Positions 1 to 9,333 of a stretch of 64,000 nt of DNA are shown piece after piece. A model generated the notes under the pieces. It had not been told where the DNA came from, made no database searches, and saw only the letters and a list, made by a program, of their open reading frames with translations. Made by a program: the position numbers and the translations under genes. Position 1 is the first letter of the stretch. The number at the start of each line of letters is the position of its first letter. Origin of the DNA: Moorella thermoacetica (GTDB lineage: Bacteria; Bacillota; DSM-521; Neomoorellales; Neomoorellaceae). The DNA lies in the NCBI RefSeq assembly GCF_001267405.1, contig NZ_CP012369.1, positions 584,001 through 648,000 of the forward strand, written 5' to 3'.

Positions 1-1697
1 ACTGGGCCAGGGCCCAGATCGCCGAAGCGGTGCGGAGGGGGATCCTGGTAGTGAGCGAATACCCCGGTGGGCTCAAACCTGATGATCCCATATATCGCAG
101 TGAAGCTGCCGCTATGATGATTAGAGCCCTGGGGAAGAGTCCCGACATGACCCCAACCTCTTTTAAAGACAGCAACCAGATTGCAAAGAGCATGTACCGG
201 GGCTACATCAAGGCAGCCTCCAGCGAAGGGCTGATGCACGGCTACCCGGATGGAACGTTCCGTCCCTTCCAGGGCGTGAAAAGGGGTGAGGCCTGTGCCA
301 TGCTGGTCAATCTGCTAGGCAAGATCGGTACCGCCTCTCCTCCTGCCGTCCAGGTCAACCCATCAAGCAACAGTGCCCTGTCCGCCCTGGTAATCCAGGG
401 CAACCGCTACAAACTGGGGGACACTGTCGTTTACCTCAAGCGGGACTCGACTAACATACCCATATACTCCCTCAGCGTGGCGGGGGGCTTAGTCTTCATC
501 AACAACACCTTCACTTACCCTCTAAACAGCACCGACAATAACCCGGATCTGGTCGTCAACAATACCCGCTATGTCCAATGCCGGCTCAGCGTAAGCGGCA
601 GCGATTTACAGGTCACCCCGGGCGCCGTGAAGCTGGATTCCATCTCATATAACGGCTACAAGTATAACGCCGATTACGTGAAGCTCTATATCGGCAACAA
701 AAACGGCAGCTACTACCTGTCCGACGCCGAACTGGTAGATCGGCAAACCATCAGGGTCGGCGGTAACAGCTATGACATCGGCAGCACCCCGGTATCCATC
801 GCCCTGGGGGATAATTTCTATGCCATCAACGGGATCAATTACGACAGCAGCAGTATCAGCCTGGACCTGGCAGCCACCACCCCGGTGGTGACGAACGGCC
901 TTGATATCTCGGATATCTCTGCCATCTTCGTGGATACCAGGTCCCTGGACCTCAATACCATCAGCAGCCTCTTTTTCATTATTGACGGCAGCAGGTATGA
1001 CCGCTCGGAAGTGGTCATCGACGCCTCCGGCAATTTTACGGCTAATAACAAGTATTATACCCCCGATCAGGTTACCATGGTTATAAACAACAGCTTCTAT
1101 AAGCTAACCGACGTCAAGTCCTTCGGCGGCAAGTTTATATTCTACTGCACCGCCAGCAATGTGACCACCTGGGCAATAGTTAATGATAAATACCAGGATG
1201 CCAGCACGATCCAGATCCTGATGGGGAACAACATTTACACCCTGGACAAGATCCTGGTGGTGCAGCATAACGTGATCCGCATCGGGGGGCGCCAATATAA
1301 ACTCGGCGACATATTCGGCTGCCGGATTAACGGAACATTGTACGACATCGAAGATATCGATTACGACAACAGCCTGGATCTGGTAACGATGGACGTTACC
1401 GAATCCACCGGCAGTTGGACCGGCTACCTCCCCGGCCAGCCCCAAAAGTACTTATTCTACGTCGATAACTCAATCTATCAAGACGGCGCCACCGGCAATG
1501 TCACCATTTACGCCGGCGGAGGCTGGAGGACATTTGACAGCATCACCTTCTCCGATCAGTCCCATTTCGTATACGACAACACGACTTATAACCTGTTGGG
1601 AGCAGAGATAAAGATTGGAGACACCGTTTTTACGGTCGTCGATTCCGCCTGGCGGGTCAGCTCTCAGGTTATGGAGGTGTACCTGCAGAAGGCCTGA
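1..1697 (+). CDS. S-layer homology (SLH) domain protein, 5' truncated by window edge
   Basis: The reading frame is open from base 3 to the TGA at 1695-1697. A GTG at 30 is available, but the residues before it (WARAQIAEAVRRGI) already fit an SLH repeat, so the true start lies left of the window. Two SLH motifs are visible: one ending in YRSEAAAMMIRALG and one with YIKAASSEGLMHGYPDGTFRP. SLH domains usually anchor proteins to pyruvylated secondary cell-wall polymer. The remaining ~450 residues are a beta-rich, Tyr/Asn/Asp-rich region with recurring YxLGD- and INGxxYD-like units and no recognisable catalytic motif, so an exported surface protein is likely. Its position beside polysaccharide genes fits an envelope role. 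Function beyond anchoring is unknown. Confidence 0.85.
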   Translation, partial: WARAQIAEAVRRGILVVSEYPGGLKPDDPIYRSEAAAMMIRALGKSPDMTPTSFKDSNQIAKSMYRGYIKAASSEGLMHGYPDGTFRPFQGVKRGEACAMLVNLLGKIGTASPPAVQVNPSSNSALSALVIQGNRYKLGDTVVYLKRDSTNIPIYSLSVAGGLVFINNTFTYPLNSTDNNPDLVVNNTRYVQCRLSVSGSDLQVTPGAVKLDSISYNGYKYNADYVKLYIGNKNGSYYLSDAELVDRQTIRVGGNSYDIGSTPVSIALGDNFYAINGINYDSSSISLDLAATTPVVTNGLDISDISAIFVDTRSLDLNTISSLFFIIDGSRYDRSEVVIDASGNFTANNKYYTPDQVTMVINNSFYKLTDVKSFGGKFIFYCTASNVTTWAIVNDKYQDASTIQILMGNNIYTLDKILVVQHNVIRIGGRQYKLGDIFGCRINGTLYDIEDIDYDNSLDLVTMDVTESTGSWTGYLPGQPQKYLFYVDNSIYQDGATGNVTIYAGGGWRTFDSITFSDQSHFVYDNTTYNLLGAEIKIGDTVFTVVDSAWRVSSQVMEVYLQKA

Positions 1698-1699
1698 CA

Positions 1700-1855
1700 G
1701 GCCCATTTATTTTTTGTCATGAAACAAGTCCCCGGAAACAGGGGAGAGCGTGCGCCATGTGTTGAGCGACTATAGCCCTATCTCATGTTCCTGGGACAAC
1801 TATAACAGGACGGCGTTGCCGGGTTACAAAAACTTAACGCTGAGGGACTTCTGAC
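1700..1855 (+). pseudogene. Relic of a glucose-1-phosphate thymidylyltransferase (rmlA) gene, copy A
   Basis: Just after the SLH gene the DNA repeats, in compressed form, the rmlA relic at 2704-2951: a segment like the codons for [11 protein letters not shown], then directly the codons for SPETGESVR. The roughly 50 bases between these blocks in the other copy are missing. No start codon or open frame survives. RmlA makes dTDP-glucose for rhamnose-containing polysaccharides. The assignment rests on the second, better preserved copy, and the tail (about 1770-1855) is not recognisable. Confidence 0.5.
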
Positions 1856-2016
1856 ATATCTCCCATGGTCGAATCTCTAAAAAATGATCCTCCTGTAGTT
1901 ATTACGATCAATAGTGAACCCAAATCTGTACTCCTGGATTACGAGAAATACCTATGTTCTATTGATGGATGCCCGGCAAGGCGACCGGCTTTAAATAAAA
2001 GTAAGCTTGTAATCTA

Positions 2017-2045
2017 TTGACGCACCTAACAGTTGCTGGTATTAT
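2017..2045 (+). promoter_or_regulatory. Sigma-A type promoter (TTGACG-N17-TATTAT)
   Basis: A -35 box TTGACG at 2017-2022 and a -10 box TATTAT at 2040-2045 are separated by 17 bases. They lie inside the first codons of the longest frame here, which argues that translation starts downstream, at ATG 2086. Confidence 0.55.
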
Positions 2046-2085
2046 TGTCCATAAAGTAAGTATAAGATATGTCGAAATAAATATA

Positions 2086-2349
2086 ATGGAGCAAAACGGC
2101 ATGGACACCCAGTACGCAGTCCGGGACTCCCTGCAGAAAAGTGACAACATCCCCCAGCGCGAGATCGCCCGTCATACCGGCCTTTCCTTTTACTGCGCTG
2201 CAGGCTTGGCTGGCATAGACGGCAATATCCTGGTAATCACCTGGCAGGCATGGGGAGATTTCCTGCTGTCGTACGGGGAAATATATTTAGACAGAATGTA
2301 TGAATTTGGGAGTAGGAAGAAATTATTAGGCACTCGGAATAACATATAA
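2086..2349 (+). pseudogene. Truncated MarR-like (EPS-associated) winged-helix regulator, probably broken
   Basis: From ATG 2086 the frame encodes about 87 residues. The first ~35 (YAVRDSLQKSDNIPQREIARHTGLS) look like the first helices of the winged-helix domain in the MarR-type regulators often found at the head of exopolysaccharide clusters. After that the similarity stops: the recognition helix and wing are replaced by unrelated sequence, so this is most likely a deletion product. A good promoter lies just upstream (2017-2045). Without database comparison the family call is tentative, and a short functional protein cannot be excluded. Confidence 0.4.
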
Positions 2350-2448
2350 TGGCATCCAAATATCCCGCACACCTGACGAACAGTTATCCCGAGAGACCAG
2401 GGATCTGAAAAGAGAACTACCAGCATTGTTTAGGGAGGAATGTCCCTT

Positions 2449-2706
2449 ATGCCTCGAAACACGATAAAGCCGGCTCTACAGGAACTAGCAAAACGGAACG
2501 CAGAACTTTACGAAAAATATGGGCGACCTTTAGAAAAAGAACACAAAGGGAAGTTCATTGCTATTTCCGAAGAAGGCAAAGTCATAATTGATCCTAATGA
2601 TGTCCAGGTAGCCCAGAAAGCAATAGAAGAATTCGGTCCCGGCCGTTTTGCCTTCTATAAGATAGGCTTCAAGGCAACTGGCAAGTGGAGGATTACCAGA
2701 CCATGA
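2449..2706 (+). CDS. Small conserved-type hypothetical protein (85 aa)
   Basis: The protein is about 85 residues, soluble and charged, with a pattern such as [21 protein letters not shown] followed by an acidic segment and [11 protein letters not shown]. Small proteins of this pattern (DUF5678-like) are common in thermophilic Firmicutes and Archaea and often sit beside a second small gene, but no function is established. An ATG at 2440 lies only one base after the GGAGG at 2434-2438, whereas ATG 2449 is at normal spacing, so 2449 is preferred. The stop codon overlaps the first base(s) of the rmlA relic. No toxin partner is visible next to it. Confidence 0.6.
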   Translation: MPRNTIKPALQELAKRNAELYEKYGRPLEKEHKGKFIAISEEGKVIIDPNDVQVAQKAIEEFGPGRFAFYKIGFKATGKWRITRP

Positions 2707-2951
2707 AAGGCCTCATCCTCTCGGGCGGCAAGGGCACCCGCCCCCTTACATACACCATCACTAAGCAGCTTATTCCCGTGGCCAACCGGCCCATTTTATT
2801 TTTCGTCATCGAGCAGGTCGTCCAGGCTAGGATTAGCGACATCGGATCATTATTTCCCCGGATACAGGGGAGAGTGTGCGCCAAGCAGTGGGCGACGGTA
2901 CCAGCAACGAGAAAGCCAACGTGGTAATAGTCCGGGCTATTATGCAATTAT
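2704..2951 (+). pseudogene. Truncated, frameshifted glucose-1-phosphate thymidylyltransferase (rmlA) relic, copy B
   Basis: ATG 2704 opens with [18 protein letters not shown], the N-terminal nucleotide-binding signature of RmlA-type nucleotidyltransferases; one Arg-Leu pair of the usual GGKGTRLRPLT is missing. Similarity continues through [15 protein letters not shown] and SDIG, then shifts frame near 2840 and resumes as [18 protein letters not shown], ending at TAG 2949-2951. Only ~80 of the ~290-350 residues of the family remain, so no enzyme can be made. It abuts the ABC exporter gene and shows that this locus once included dTDP-sugar synthesis. Confidence 0.75.
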
Positions 2952-2970
2952 AGAAAAGGCGGTAGTATTT

Positions 2971-3789
2971 ATGGAAAAAGTAGAGGTATATTTTATAGAA
3001 GAAAAAGAGCCATTTAAGCATCGCGTCCAACGATACTATGATCTCATCATGGGCCTTGCCTTACGGGATGTTAAAATGCGCTACCAGCTTTCCATCCTGG
3101 GATTGTACTGGGCGGTATTGAACCCATTATTAATGGCTTTGATCTGGGGTTTTGTTTTCAGCCAGATTTTCCGGGTCCAAGGAATAGAGGGCGTGCCCTA
3201 CGTTGTTTTCCTGTTTTGCGGGATCACTTTCTGGAACCTGTTTGCCAATTCCTTGCTCTCCGCTGTAAATTGCCTGACCGGCAACGCCAGCCTGCTGGCC
3301 AAGCTTTATTTTCCCAGGGTTATCCTACCTGCTGCTTCAGTCGTGGCGCGGGTGGTGGACTTTAGTTTTTCTCTAATGGTATTAATTATTCTGATGTTAA
3401 TAAATAAGGTCTCCCCGGGCCCGAAATGGTGGTGGATGCCACTTTTTGTAGCAATACAGTTAATCTTCACCCTGGGCATGGCCTATATTGTAGCGGCCCT
3501 GAATGTGCTTTACCGGGACGTTAATCAGATTTTGGGCATCTTGCTCATGCTCTGGATGTATATGTCGCCAGTCTTATATACAATTGAACAAGTGCCTGTA
3601 AATTTTAAGAAATATTTTCTTTTTAATCCTATCGGACAGCTTATTAATATGGAAACGAGAGCTATACTTGGCAGCGGCCAGGTTGATGGTTACGCCCTGG
3701 GTATTACCATTGTAATCGCCATTGGTATCTACGTGGTTGGGCGGCTGGTCTTTCGCTACCTGGAGCCTATTTTTGCGGAGGTCATGTAG
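2971..3789 (+). CDS. ABC-2 type polysaccharide/O-antigen export permease (Wzm/TagG-like)
   Basis: This 272-residue integral membrane protein has about six hydrophobic segments. It carries the ABC-2 signature region near the N-terminus (LRDVKMRYQLSILGLYWAVLNPLLMALIWG) and the C-terminal LLMLWMYMSPVLYT element typical of Wzm/TagG/KpsM permeases. It would form the channel that moves undecaprenyl-linked glycan across the membrane, powered by the ATPase encoded one base downstream. The size matches the family (~260 aa). Its location inside a glycosyltransferase cluster supports surface-polysaccharide or teichoic-acid-like export; the exact substrate cannot be read from the sequence. Confidence 0.9.
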   Translation: MEKVEVYFIEEKEPFKHRVQRYYDLIMGLALRDVKMRYQLSILGLYWAVLNPLLMALIWGFVFSQIFRVQGIEGVPYVVFLFCGITFWNLFANSLLSAVNCLTGNASLLAKLYFPRVILPAASVVARVVDFSFSLMVLIILMLINKVSPGPKWWWMPLFVAIQLIFTLGMAYIVAALNVLYRDVNQILGILLMLWMYMSPVLYTIEQVPVNFKKYFLFNPIGQLINMETRAILGSGQVDGYALGITIVIAIGIYVVGRLVFRYLEPIFAEVM

Positions 3790-3790
3790 T

Positions 3791-4546
3791 TTGGCCATTA
3801 TCGAAGTGCAGAGTTTATGGAAAAAATTTCGCTTGCGCCAGGATAGGGCTGAAAATATCTCTACTCTGTTTATAAATCTATTTCGTAAATTACCCAACCT
3901 TGATAAAGAACTGTGGGCTTTGAAGGACATCAGCTTTACGTTGCAGGAAGGAAAAAGCCTGGGAATTATCGGTGCAAATGGATCGGGAAAAAGCACCTTG
4001 CTAAAAATACTTACAGGCACCCTGCGTCCTACCAGGGGGCAAATCACCGTGCGGGGGCGGCGCTCCTCCCTTATTGAACTGGGCGCCGGCTTTCACCCGG
4101 ATTTCTCTGACCGGGATAATGTTTACCTGAACGGCCTCATTTTGGGCATGTCCAGAGCGCAGGTAAAGCGGAAGTTTGATGAAATCGTCGCCTTTGCTGA
4201 GCTGGAACAGTTCATCGATGTGCCTGTAAAGTACTATTCCTCCGGCATGCAGGCGCGCCTGGGATTCGCTGTGGCTACTGCAGTTGAGCCGGAGATTTTA
4301 ATTGTGGACGAAGTTCTGGCCGTGGGTGACGGTAATTTCCAGCAGAAATGCCTGGCACGTATCCGGGAGATGCAGCGTAGAGGAACCAGTATTCTCCTGG
4401 TTTCTCATTCCATGAATGATATTGAAACCATTTGCGATGAGGCCCTCTGGTTACATAGGGGTGAGATAGTAAGGTTTGGAAAGGCTAAAGACGTGGTGCA
4501 GAAATACCAAATAAACCAGGGATTACCTCCATGTGCGGTAAGATGA
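3791..4546 (+). CDS. ABC transporter ATP-binding protein, polysaccharide export (Wzt/TagH-like)
   Basis: The frame starts most plausibly at TTG 3791 (MAIIEVQSLWKKF), one base after the permease stop, with GGAGG at about 3777-3781; the longer open frame back to 3722 overlaps the permease and has no family similarity. The 251-residue product has Walker A GANGSGKST at about residues 61-69, an ABC signature YSSGMQARLGF and Walker B ILIVDEVLAVGD. The long first loop before the Walker A and the VDEVLAVGD variant are typical of the Wzt/TagH subgroup. It lacks the C-terminal carbohydrate-binding domain of longer Wzt proteins, so export probably does not need terminal-residue recognition. Confidence 0.9.
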   Translation: MAIIEVQSLWKKFRLRQDRAENISTLFINLFRKLPNLDKELWALKDISFTLQEGKSLGIIGANGSGKSTLLKILTGTLRPTRGQITVRGRRSSLIELGAGFHPDFSDRDNVYLNGLILGMSRAQVKRKFDEIVAFAELEQFIDVPVKYYSSGMQARLGFAVATAVEPEILIVDEVLAVGDGNFQQKCLARIREMQRRGTSILLVSHSMNDIETICDEALWLHRGEIVRFGKAKDVVQKYQINQGLPPCAVR

Positions 4547-4855
4547 GTAGGGCTGAATTAGATTATAGAGTGGCTAGAGACGTTAAAGCTTTATTCATAT
4601 TCACCGCGGTAGATGAGAATGTAAGTTTCCTGTGGTAGCTGGTCCAGTACCTGGACGCTAGTCTGTACAGGTTAAGTTAAAAATTTTGTACTGCGAAAGA
4701 TTTTATTATTTTTCTCTAGCGATTGTTGAGCTGTGTTACAAGCAGTAATTTGAAAAGCAGAATGATGCATCTTCAAGGGTTTAAGACCTGGATGGAAAAC
4801 TACGAGGAACGCATACTTTCCTGCTGAGATCCGAGATTACCTCGAGGTGGACAAG
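4547..4855. other. Intergenic stretch without recognised gene
   Basis: About 300 bases between the exporter ATPase and the large glycosyltransferase. No credible reading frame, relic or strong hairpin is seen; only the Shine-Dalgarno CGAGGTGG near 4843-4850, ahead of ATG 4856, can be assigned. Confidence 0.4.
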
Positions 4856-7675
4856 ATGAAAACTAGAATCCTCGTTATCAGTGAGTACTTCTCACGTGGC
4901 GGTTTAGAAACTCATATTGTCGGTCAAGCGCGCGTTCTATCGAAACTTGGTGTGGATCTTCTGTTAGCAACAGGTTCCTCAGCAGCCGATTGCCCCGATG
5001 GTGTGTTTGCTGCAGCCCTTACAGATCTTCGAATGGGCGCCCAGGTATCATATGACGAATTATGTGTGACGCTTAAAAGGCTCAAGAAATTCATTTCAGA
5101 CGAGCGCATAACGTTAATCCATGCGCATCCGTTTTATAGCGCAATCGTCGGTCTCTTGGCAGCGCAACAATCACGATTGCCTTTTGTCGTTACGATACAT
5201 AGTCCGTTATCATTAAGTAGTACGTTTGGGCAACTCTATGATTTTTTGCTCAAGTCTGTTGTGCTCCCAGTAGCAGGTCGAGTTTTCTGTGTATCGAAAG
5301 AGACAGAACTTTTGTGTCGCTCTTTGGCAGAATGTAGGACTGAACTTTTACTGAACGCTGTTCAAATACAGAACTCGAACCCACCAAACGTAGCCAAAGA
5401 TGGCCCATGGTTATGGGCTGGACGGCTTGATAAAGATAAGTCTAACGGCCTTCTCGATTTGATAGAGAAAATTGATCAGGCAACAGTCGGCGAACTCCAT
5501 ATATTTGGAGATGGGCCTCAAGTTCATTTAATTGAATCGTTTCTTAATAGTCGGCCAGACAAGGCTGAGTTCGTGCGACTGATGGGATGGCGTCATAATA
5601 TAACCACGATAATGCCTGCTTATGCTGGCATTGCTGGGATGGGGCGCGTAATTCTTGAGGGTTCTGCCTTAAACAGACCATGTTTGCTGGTTGGCTATGA
5701 TGGGGTTAAAGGCCTACTCGATATTAATAGGTTCGAACGAGCCTCTTTTTGGAATTTCTCGGGTCGTGGATTACCAACAATTACAGCGGATGCCCTTCAT
5801 CAGGAATTCTATAGATTGTCCAAAGATAAAGGCCCTTTTCTTCTTCGCCAATGGGTCGCCGATAATCGGGACGAAAGAGTGATCTGGCAGCGCTATGCGG
5901 AAAAGATAAAAGATTTAGCTCCGCTTGATAATCCGTTGGCTCAAAACATCTTGGATGCGTTGCAATATCGCGGTTCCATTTCCGAACCTGTGTGGTGGGA
6001 CAAAGAGTTGATGCGGGTTATTCTGGGCTTGTTCTCCAATGAGCCATACGGGAAGGAACAGGCGAAGAGTATGACCCATCAGATCTTGGTAGCGCACCTC
6101 CACTCTAAATTAGAAGCGATAAAGTATGAAACAACAATGTTACGGGAGAAAATAGATTTCCTTAAGAGTGCGCTGGCTGAGCGTGACGAAAAGATCACTT
6201 CTCTCAATCAAGCTGTGGCTGAACGTGACGAAAAGATCATCTCCTTAAATCAAGCTGTGATTGAGCGAGATGAAAAGATTGCTTCGCTACAAAAGCACAT
6301 TCAAGATATTTGGGCCAGCACATCGTGGCGGATTACACGCCCTTTAAGATTTCTTAAGAAGCTTGTTAGTGATCCCGAGCCGACAACTTATTTTATACTA
6401 AAGCGCATTTATTGGGGACTTCCAGGAAATTTGCGGATACGTCTAAATGGACTTAGATGTCTTATTATTCGTTTTTTCTTATCAAAGCGCAAAAACAATG
6501 TAGGTCTAATGGCTAATCAAGAAGGTATACATGGCCTTTCTTGGGAAGAGTTTCAAGATAAAGTACTATCGAAACGGGAACAACACAAGGGAATTTTTAT
6601 TTTAGAGGCTACCCATATAGATTGGAATATGAATTTATTTCAGAGACCTCAACATATGGCAAACGCACTTTCAAAGCTTGGTTACCTCGTAATTTTTAAG
6701 ACTGCAAATTTTTATGATAATGTATCTGGGTTTAAAAAAATATCCGATAACCTTTGGTTGACAAATAATGATAAAGTAGACAGTATTTACGGAGCAGTAA
6801 GAAGCTTTTACAGTACCTCTTCTGTTTACACTAAAGAAATCTATGATGACCGCAGAAAATACGGCCTTGTTGTTTACGAATACATAGATCATATTGACCC
6901 CGCTATATCTGGAGATGAGGAGAACATCCGACGCCTGAATGCTCTCAAGAATTATGCCTTCAATGGTGGAGTAGATTTTATCGTGGCTTCAGCTAAAGCA
7001 TTGTATAGAAAGGCTGTTCAAGCTGTAGGCGAAGATAAAGTTATTTTAATTCCAAACGGTGTGGATGTTGAGCATTATCGCGACCAACGCCACAAGTACT
7101 GTACTATTCCTAAGTCGTTGATTAAGTTCAAGAATGTACATAAAATAATTGTGGGTTACTTTGGGGCACTTGCACCTTGGCTGTGGTATGAAGAGATAGA
7201 GAAACTTGCAGCCCTTAGGCCAGAAGTAGGTTTTGTTTTCATTGGGCCTGATTATTATGGCGGTTCATCTCTGTTACCGAAAGCGAAGAATATTTTTTGG
7301 ATGGGGCCGGTTGATTACAAAATTTTACCCGGTTATGCACTTCATTTTGATATATGTTTTATTCCATTCCGACCAGGCGAGATAGCTCGGACCACATCTC
7401 CATTAAAATTATTTGAATATTTTGCTCTAGAGAAACCTGTAATAGTAACTTCGAGTATGTTAGAATGTATACAATTTTGCGAGGTTTTGAGTGGAAGTTG
7501 TGCTACAGAGCTATCAAAATGCATAGATAAAGCTTTAGATTTATCTCGTGATGAACATTTTAAAAAGCGTTTGGCTGAATTAGCTGATCAAAATTCTTGG
7601 ATTGAAAGAGCGAAAAAATATGAGATTATTTTTGAACAGACTAAGAAATGGATTTGTCATAAGAAGGATATTTAA
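4856..7675 (+). CDS. Large bifunctional glycosyltransferase (two GT-B domains joined by a coiled coil)
   Basis: The 939-residue protein starts at ATG 4856, placed correctly behind GAGGTGG; GTG 4847 lies inside that ribosome-binding site. The N-terminal ~350 residues form a GT4-like domain (EYFSRGGLETHI with the glycine loop, then WAGRLDKDKSNGLLDL). A central coiled coil at about residues 420-480 contains three copies of a ~14-residue unit ERDEKIxSLNQAV. It is followed by the WxxTxSWRITRPLR element often seen in multidomain glycosyltransferases, and then a second GT-B domain (FQRPQHMANALSKLG, IPNGVDVEHY, SPLKLFEYFALEKPVIV). It probably adds two successive sugars to the lipid-linked repeat. Codon use is more AT-rich than in its neighbours, suggesting a different origin. 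Confidence 0.85.
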   Translation: MKTRILVISEYFSRGGLETHIVGQARVLSKLGVDLLLATGSSAADCPDGVFAAALTDLRMGAQVSYDELCVTLKRLKKFISDERITLIHAHPFYSAIVGLLAAQQSRLPFVVTIHSPLSLSSTFGQLYDFLLKSVVLPVAGRVFCVSKETELLCRSLAECRTELLLNAVQIQNSNPPNVAKDGPWLWAGRLDKDKSNGLLDLIEKIDQATVGELHIFGDGPQVHLIESFLNSRPDKAEFVRLMGWRHNITTIMPAYAGIAGMGRVILEGSALNRPCLLVGYDGVKGLLDINRFERASFWNFSGRGLPTITADALHQEFYRLSKDKGPFLLRQWVADNRDERVIWQRYAEKIKDLAPLDNPLAQNILDALQYRGSISEPVWWDKELMRVILGLFSNEPYGKEQAKSMTHQILVAHLHSKLEAIKYETTMLREKIDFLKSALAERDEKITSLNQAVAERDEKIISLNQAVIERDEKIASLQKHIQDIWASTSWRITRPLRFLKKLVSDPEPTTYFILKRIYWGLPGNLRIRLNGLRCLIIRFFLSKRKNNVGLMANQEGIHGLSWEEFQDKVLSKREQHKGIFILEATHIDWNMNLFQRPQHMANALSKLGYLVIFKTANFYDNVSGFKKISDNLWLTNNDKVDSIYGAVRSFYSTSSVYTKEIYDDRRKYGLVVYEYIDHIDPAISGDEENIRRLNALKNYAFNGGVDFIVASAKALYRKAVQAVGEDKVILIPNGVDVEHYRDQRHKYCTIPKSLIKFKNVHKIIVGYFGALAPWLWYEEIEKLAALRPEVGFVFIGPDYYGGSSLLPKAKNIFWMGPVDYKILPGYALHFDICFIPFRPGEIARTTSPLKLFEYFALEKPVIVTSSMLECIQFCEVLSGSCATELSKCIDKALDLSRDEHFKKRLAELADQNSWIERAKKYEIIFEQTKKWICHKKDI
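6172..6296 (+). repeat. Three tandem ~42-bp repeats coding for the coiled coil
   Basis: Units beginning gctg(a/t)g(c/t)tgag/aCGTGACGAAAAGATC occur three times in register within the glycosyltransferase gene. They keep the frame and give the repeated ERDEKI heptads, so copy-number change would alter linker length without frameshift. Confidence 0.75.
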
Positions 7676-7690
7676 ACTGGAGGTTAAGAT

Positions 7691-9157
7691 ATGCTGATTA
7701 ACTCTTTTAATAATTATAATAAATTAAGCCGATCTTTAAAAAATAGTTTATCTTTGTGTTTACATTTTTTAACATTATTTTCAATGATCTTGGCAGCTAT
7801 ATTAGCAATTATTCATCTTGCGCAACTTTCAAGATGTTGGTTAATTGTTTCCATATTTATTGCTATGATAGTAGCTTTTATTCTTGGAAACCCTCATGGG
7901 ATTATAACACGTTCCTCTACCAAATCATTTCTTTATATTATGTTAGTAGTAACTCTATTAATTCGCATGATATGGATAATTATGGTACCATCTTTACCGG
8001 TATCAGATTTTGCGGGATATCATTTCATGGCTCTTGACATGTCACAGCTCGATTTTAAACATGACACAGTACAGGAAGTAGGATATCCTGTCCTGCTCGG
8101 AATACTTTATGCAGTATTCGGAGGCCATGTGCTTGTAGGAAAAATACTTAATGTAACTTTAAGTTTATTAACGGCTTTGGTGTTATTTCTTTTAGCCCGC
8201 GAAGCCTTTAGTGAATTCTCGGCGCGAAACGCTTTGATCTTGTTTTCGCTATGGCCTGCTCAAATAATGATGAATAGCGTCTTGGCTTCAGAAGGACCAT
8301 TTTTACTTATGTTTTTAGTGGTCTTGCTATTGCTTGTTAAGGCAAAATCTGATGACTCCAAACGTCGTCAAGCATTATGTTTTATGGCGGGTCTTATACT
8401 CGGGCTATCTTGTACTATTAGAGCGGTAGGGTTTCTTCTACTTTTTGTTGTTTTAGCCTACATATGCTTTATAGATGGTAACAAGACCAACAAATGGCAA
8501 ATACTAAAATTATTGCTGGCAGGCTTTTTTTTGGTGGTTATACCATATTACCTATTTCGATGGTTAACCTTCAAGATCCCACCTACTGTATCCTCTTTAC
8601 CTTTTAATTTACTTTATGGAACTAACATTGGATATATAGGTATGTGGAATCCCGAGGACGCTGCTTTAGCTCATAAACTGATCGAACAGTACGGTTCAAG
8701 GGCTTCGAGATATATACTTGGAGTTGCATTTTCTAGGATGATCTCTAATCCCATGGGCCTTTTGAAGCTGATGTGTAATAAATTTGAGGTAATGTGGAGT
8801 GACGATGCGTACGGTGCATATTGGAGTACTATTAACATTGCTCCTAACTTAATTGAGATCCCTATTATACGTGTAGACCTACTTTATATATTGTCCCAAC
8901 TTTATTATGTTTTTATGTTATGTTTAGCAATCATCGGCCTGATTAAGATACAAAAAACAATAAAGATAAAGATGCAAAGAGATAAGATATATAACGTTTC
9001 GTTGCTTTTCGTTTTAGTTATTATTGGATTTGTAATCCTACATTTATTTATTGAGGTTCAATCTAGATACCACTATCCAGTAGTTGCCATAATAATTTTA
9101 TTAGCCGGTTACGGTATTACAGAAAATAGTGTCAACTTTAAGAACGATAGCATCTAG
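7691..9157 (+). CDS. Polytopic membrane glycosyltransferase (GT39/ArnT-like family)
   Basis: The 488-residue protein has about ten to twelve hydrophobic segments. An early extracytoplasmic loop carries the acidic SDFAGYHFMALDM motif, resembling the catalytic Asp loop of the PMT/ArnT (GT39, GT-C fold) family, and later loops include GYPVLLGILYAVFG and ARNALILFSLWPAQIMMNSVLASE. Such enzymes use polyprenyl-phosphate sugars on the outer membrane face. The gene follows the large glycosyltransferase by 15 bases with a GGAGG at 7678-7682, so it is probably co-transcribed. AT-rich codon use matches the preceding gene. The acceptor is unknown; a polymerase-like role (Wzy) is a less likely alternative. 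Confidence 0.75.
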   Translation: MLINSFNNYNKLSRSLKNSLSLCLHFLTLFSMILAAILAIIHLAQLSRCWLIVSIFIAMIVAFILGNPHGIITRSSTKSFLYIMLVVTLLIRMIWIIMVPSLPVSDFAGYHFMALDMSQLDFKHDTVQEVGYPVLLGILYAVFGGHVLVGKILNVTLSLLTALVLFLLAREAFSEFSARNALILFSLWPAQIMMNSVLASEGPFLLMFLVVLLLLVKAKSDDSKRRQALCFMAGLILGLSCTIRAVGFLLLFVVLAYICFIDGNKTNKWQILKLLLAGFFLVVIPYYLFRWLTFKIPPTVSSLPFNLLYGTNIGYIGMWNPEDAALAHKLIEQYGSRASRYILGVAFSRMISNPMGLLKLMCNKFEVMWSDDAYGAYWSTINIAPNLIEIPIIRVDLLYILSQLYYVFMLCLAIIGLIKIQKTIKIKMQRDKIYNVSLLFVLVIIGFVILHLFIEVQSRYHYPVVAIIILLAGYGITENSVNFKNDSI

Positions 9158-9333
9158 ATTGACCAGTGAAGCCATTTTGTTAGCAATGAGTTTAATCTTG
9201 GACTTCCAGGAGATAATTTGGCCTGCATAGTGGGCTGATTTTTAAGTTCTAATTAGTGGGAGGCCAGTACAGTATGCCAACCAAGTTAAATCGATAGCGT
9301 GATGTTGAGTAAAAATGGAGGAAAAGATAGATT

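Noticed and set aside
6172-6296. Short CRISPR-like array in the 42-bp repeats
   Set aside because: Repeats are contiguous, in frame and code for a coiled coil; there are no spacers.
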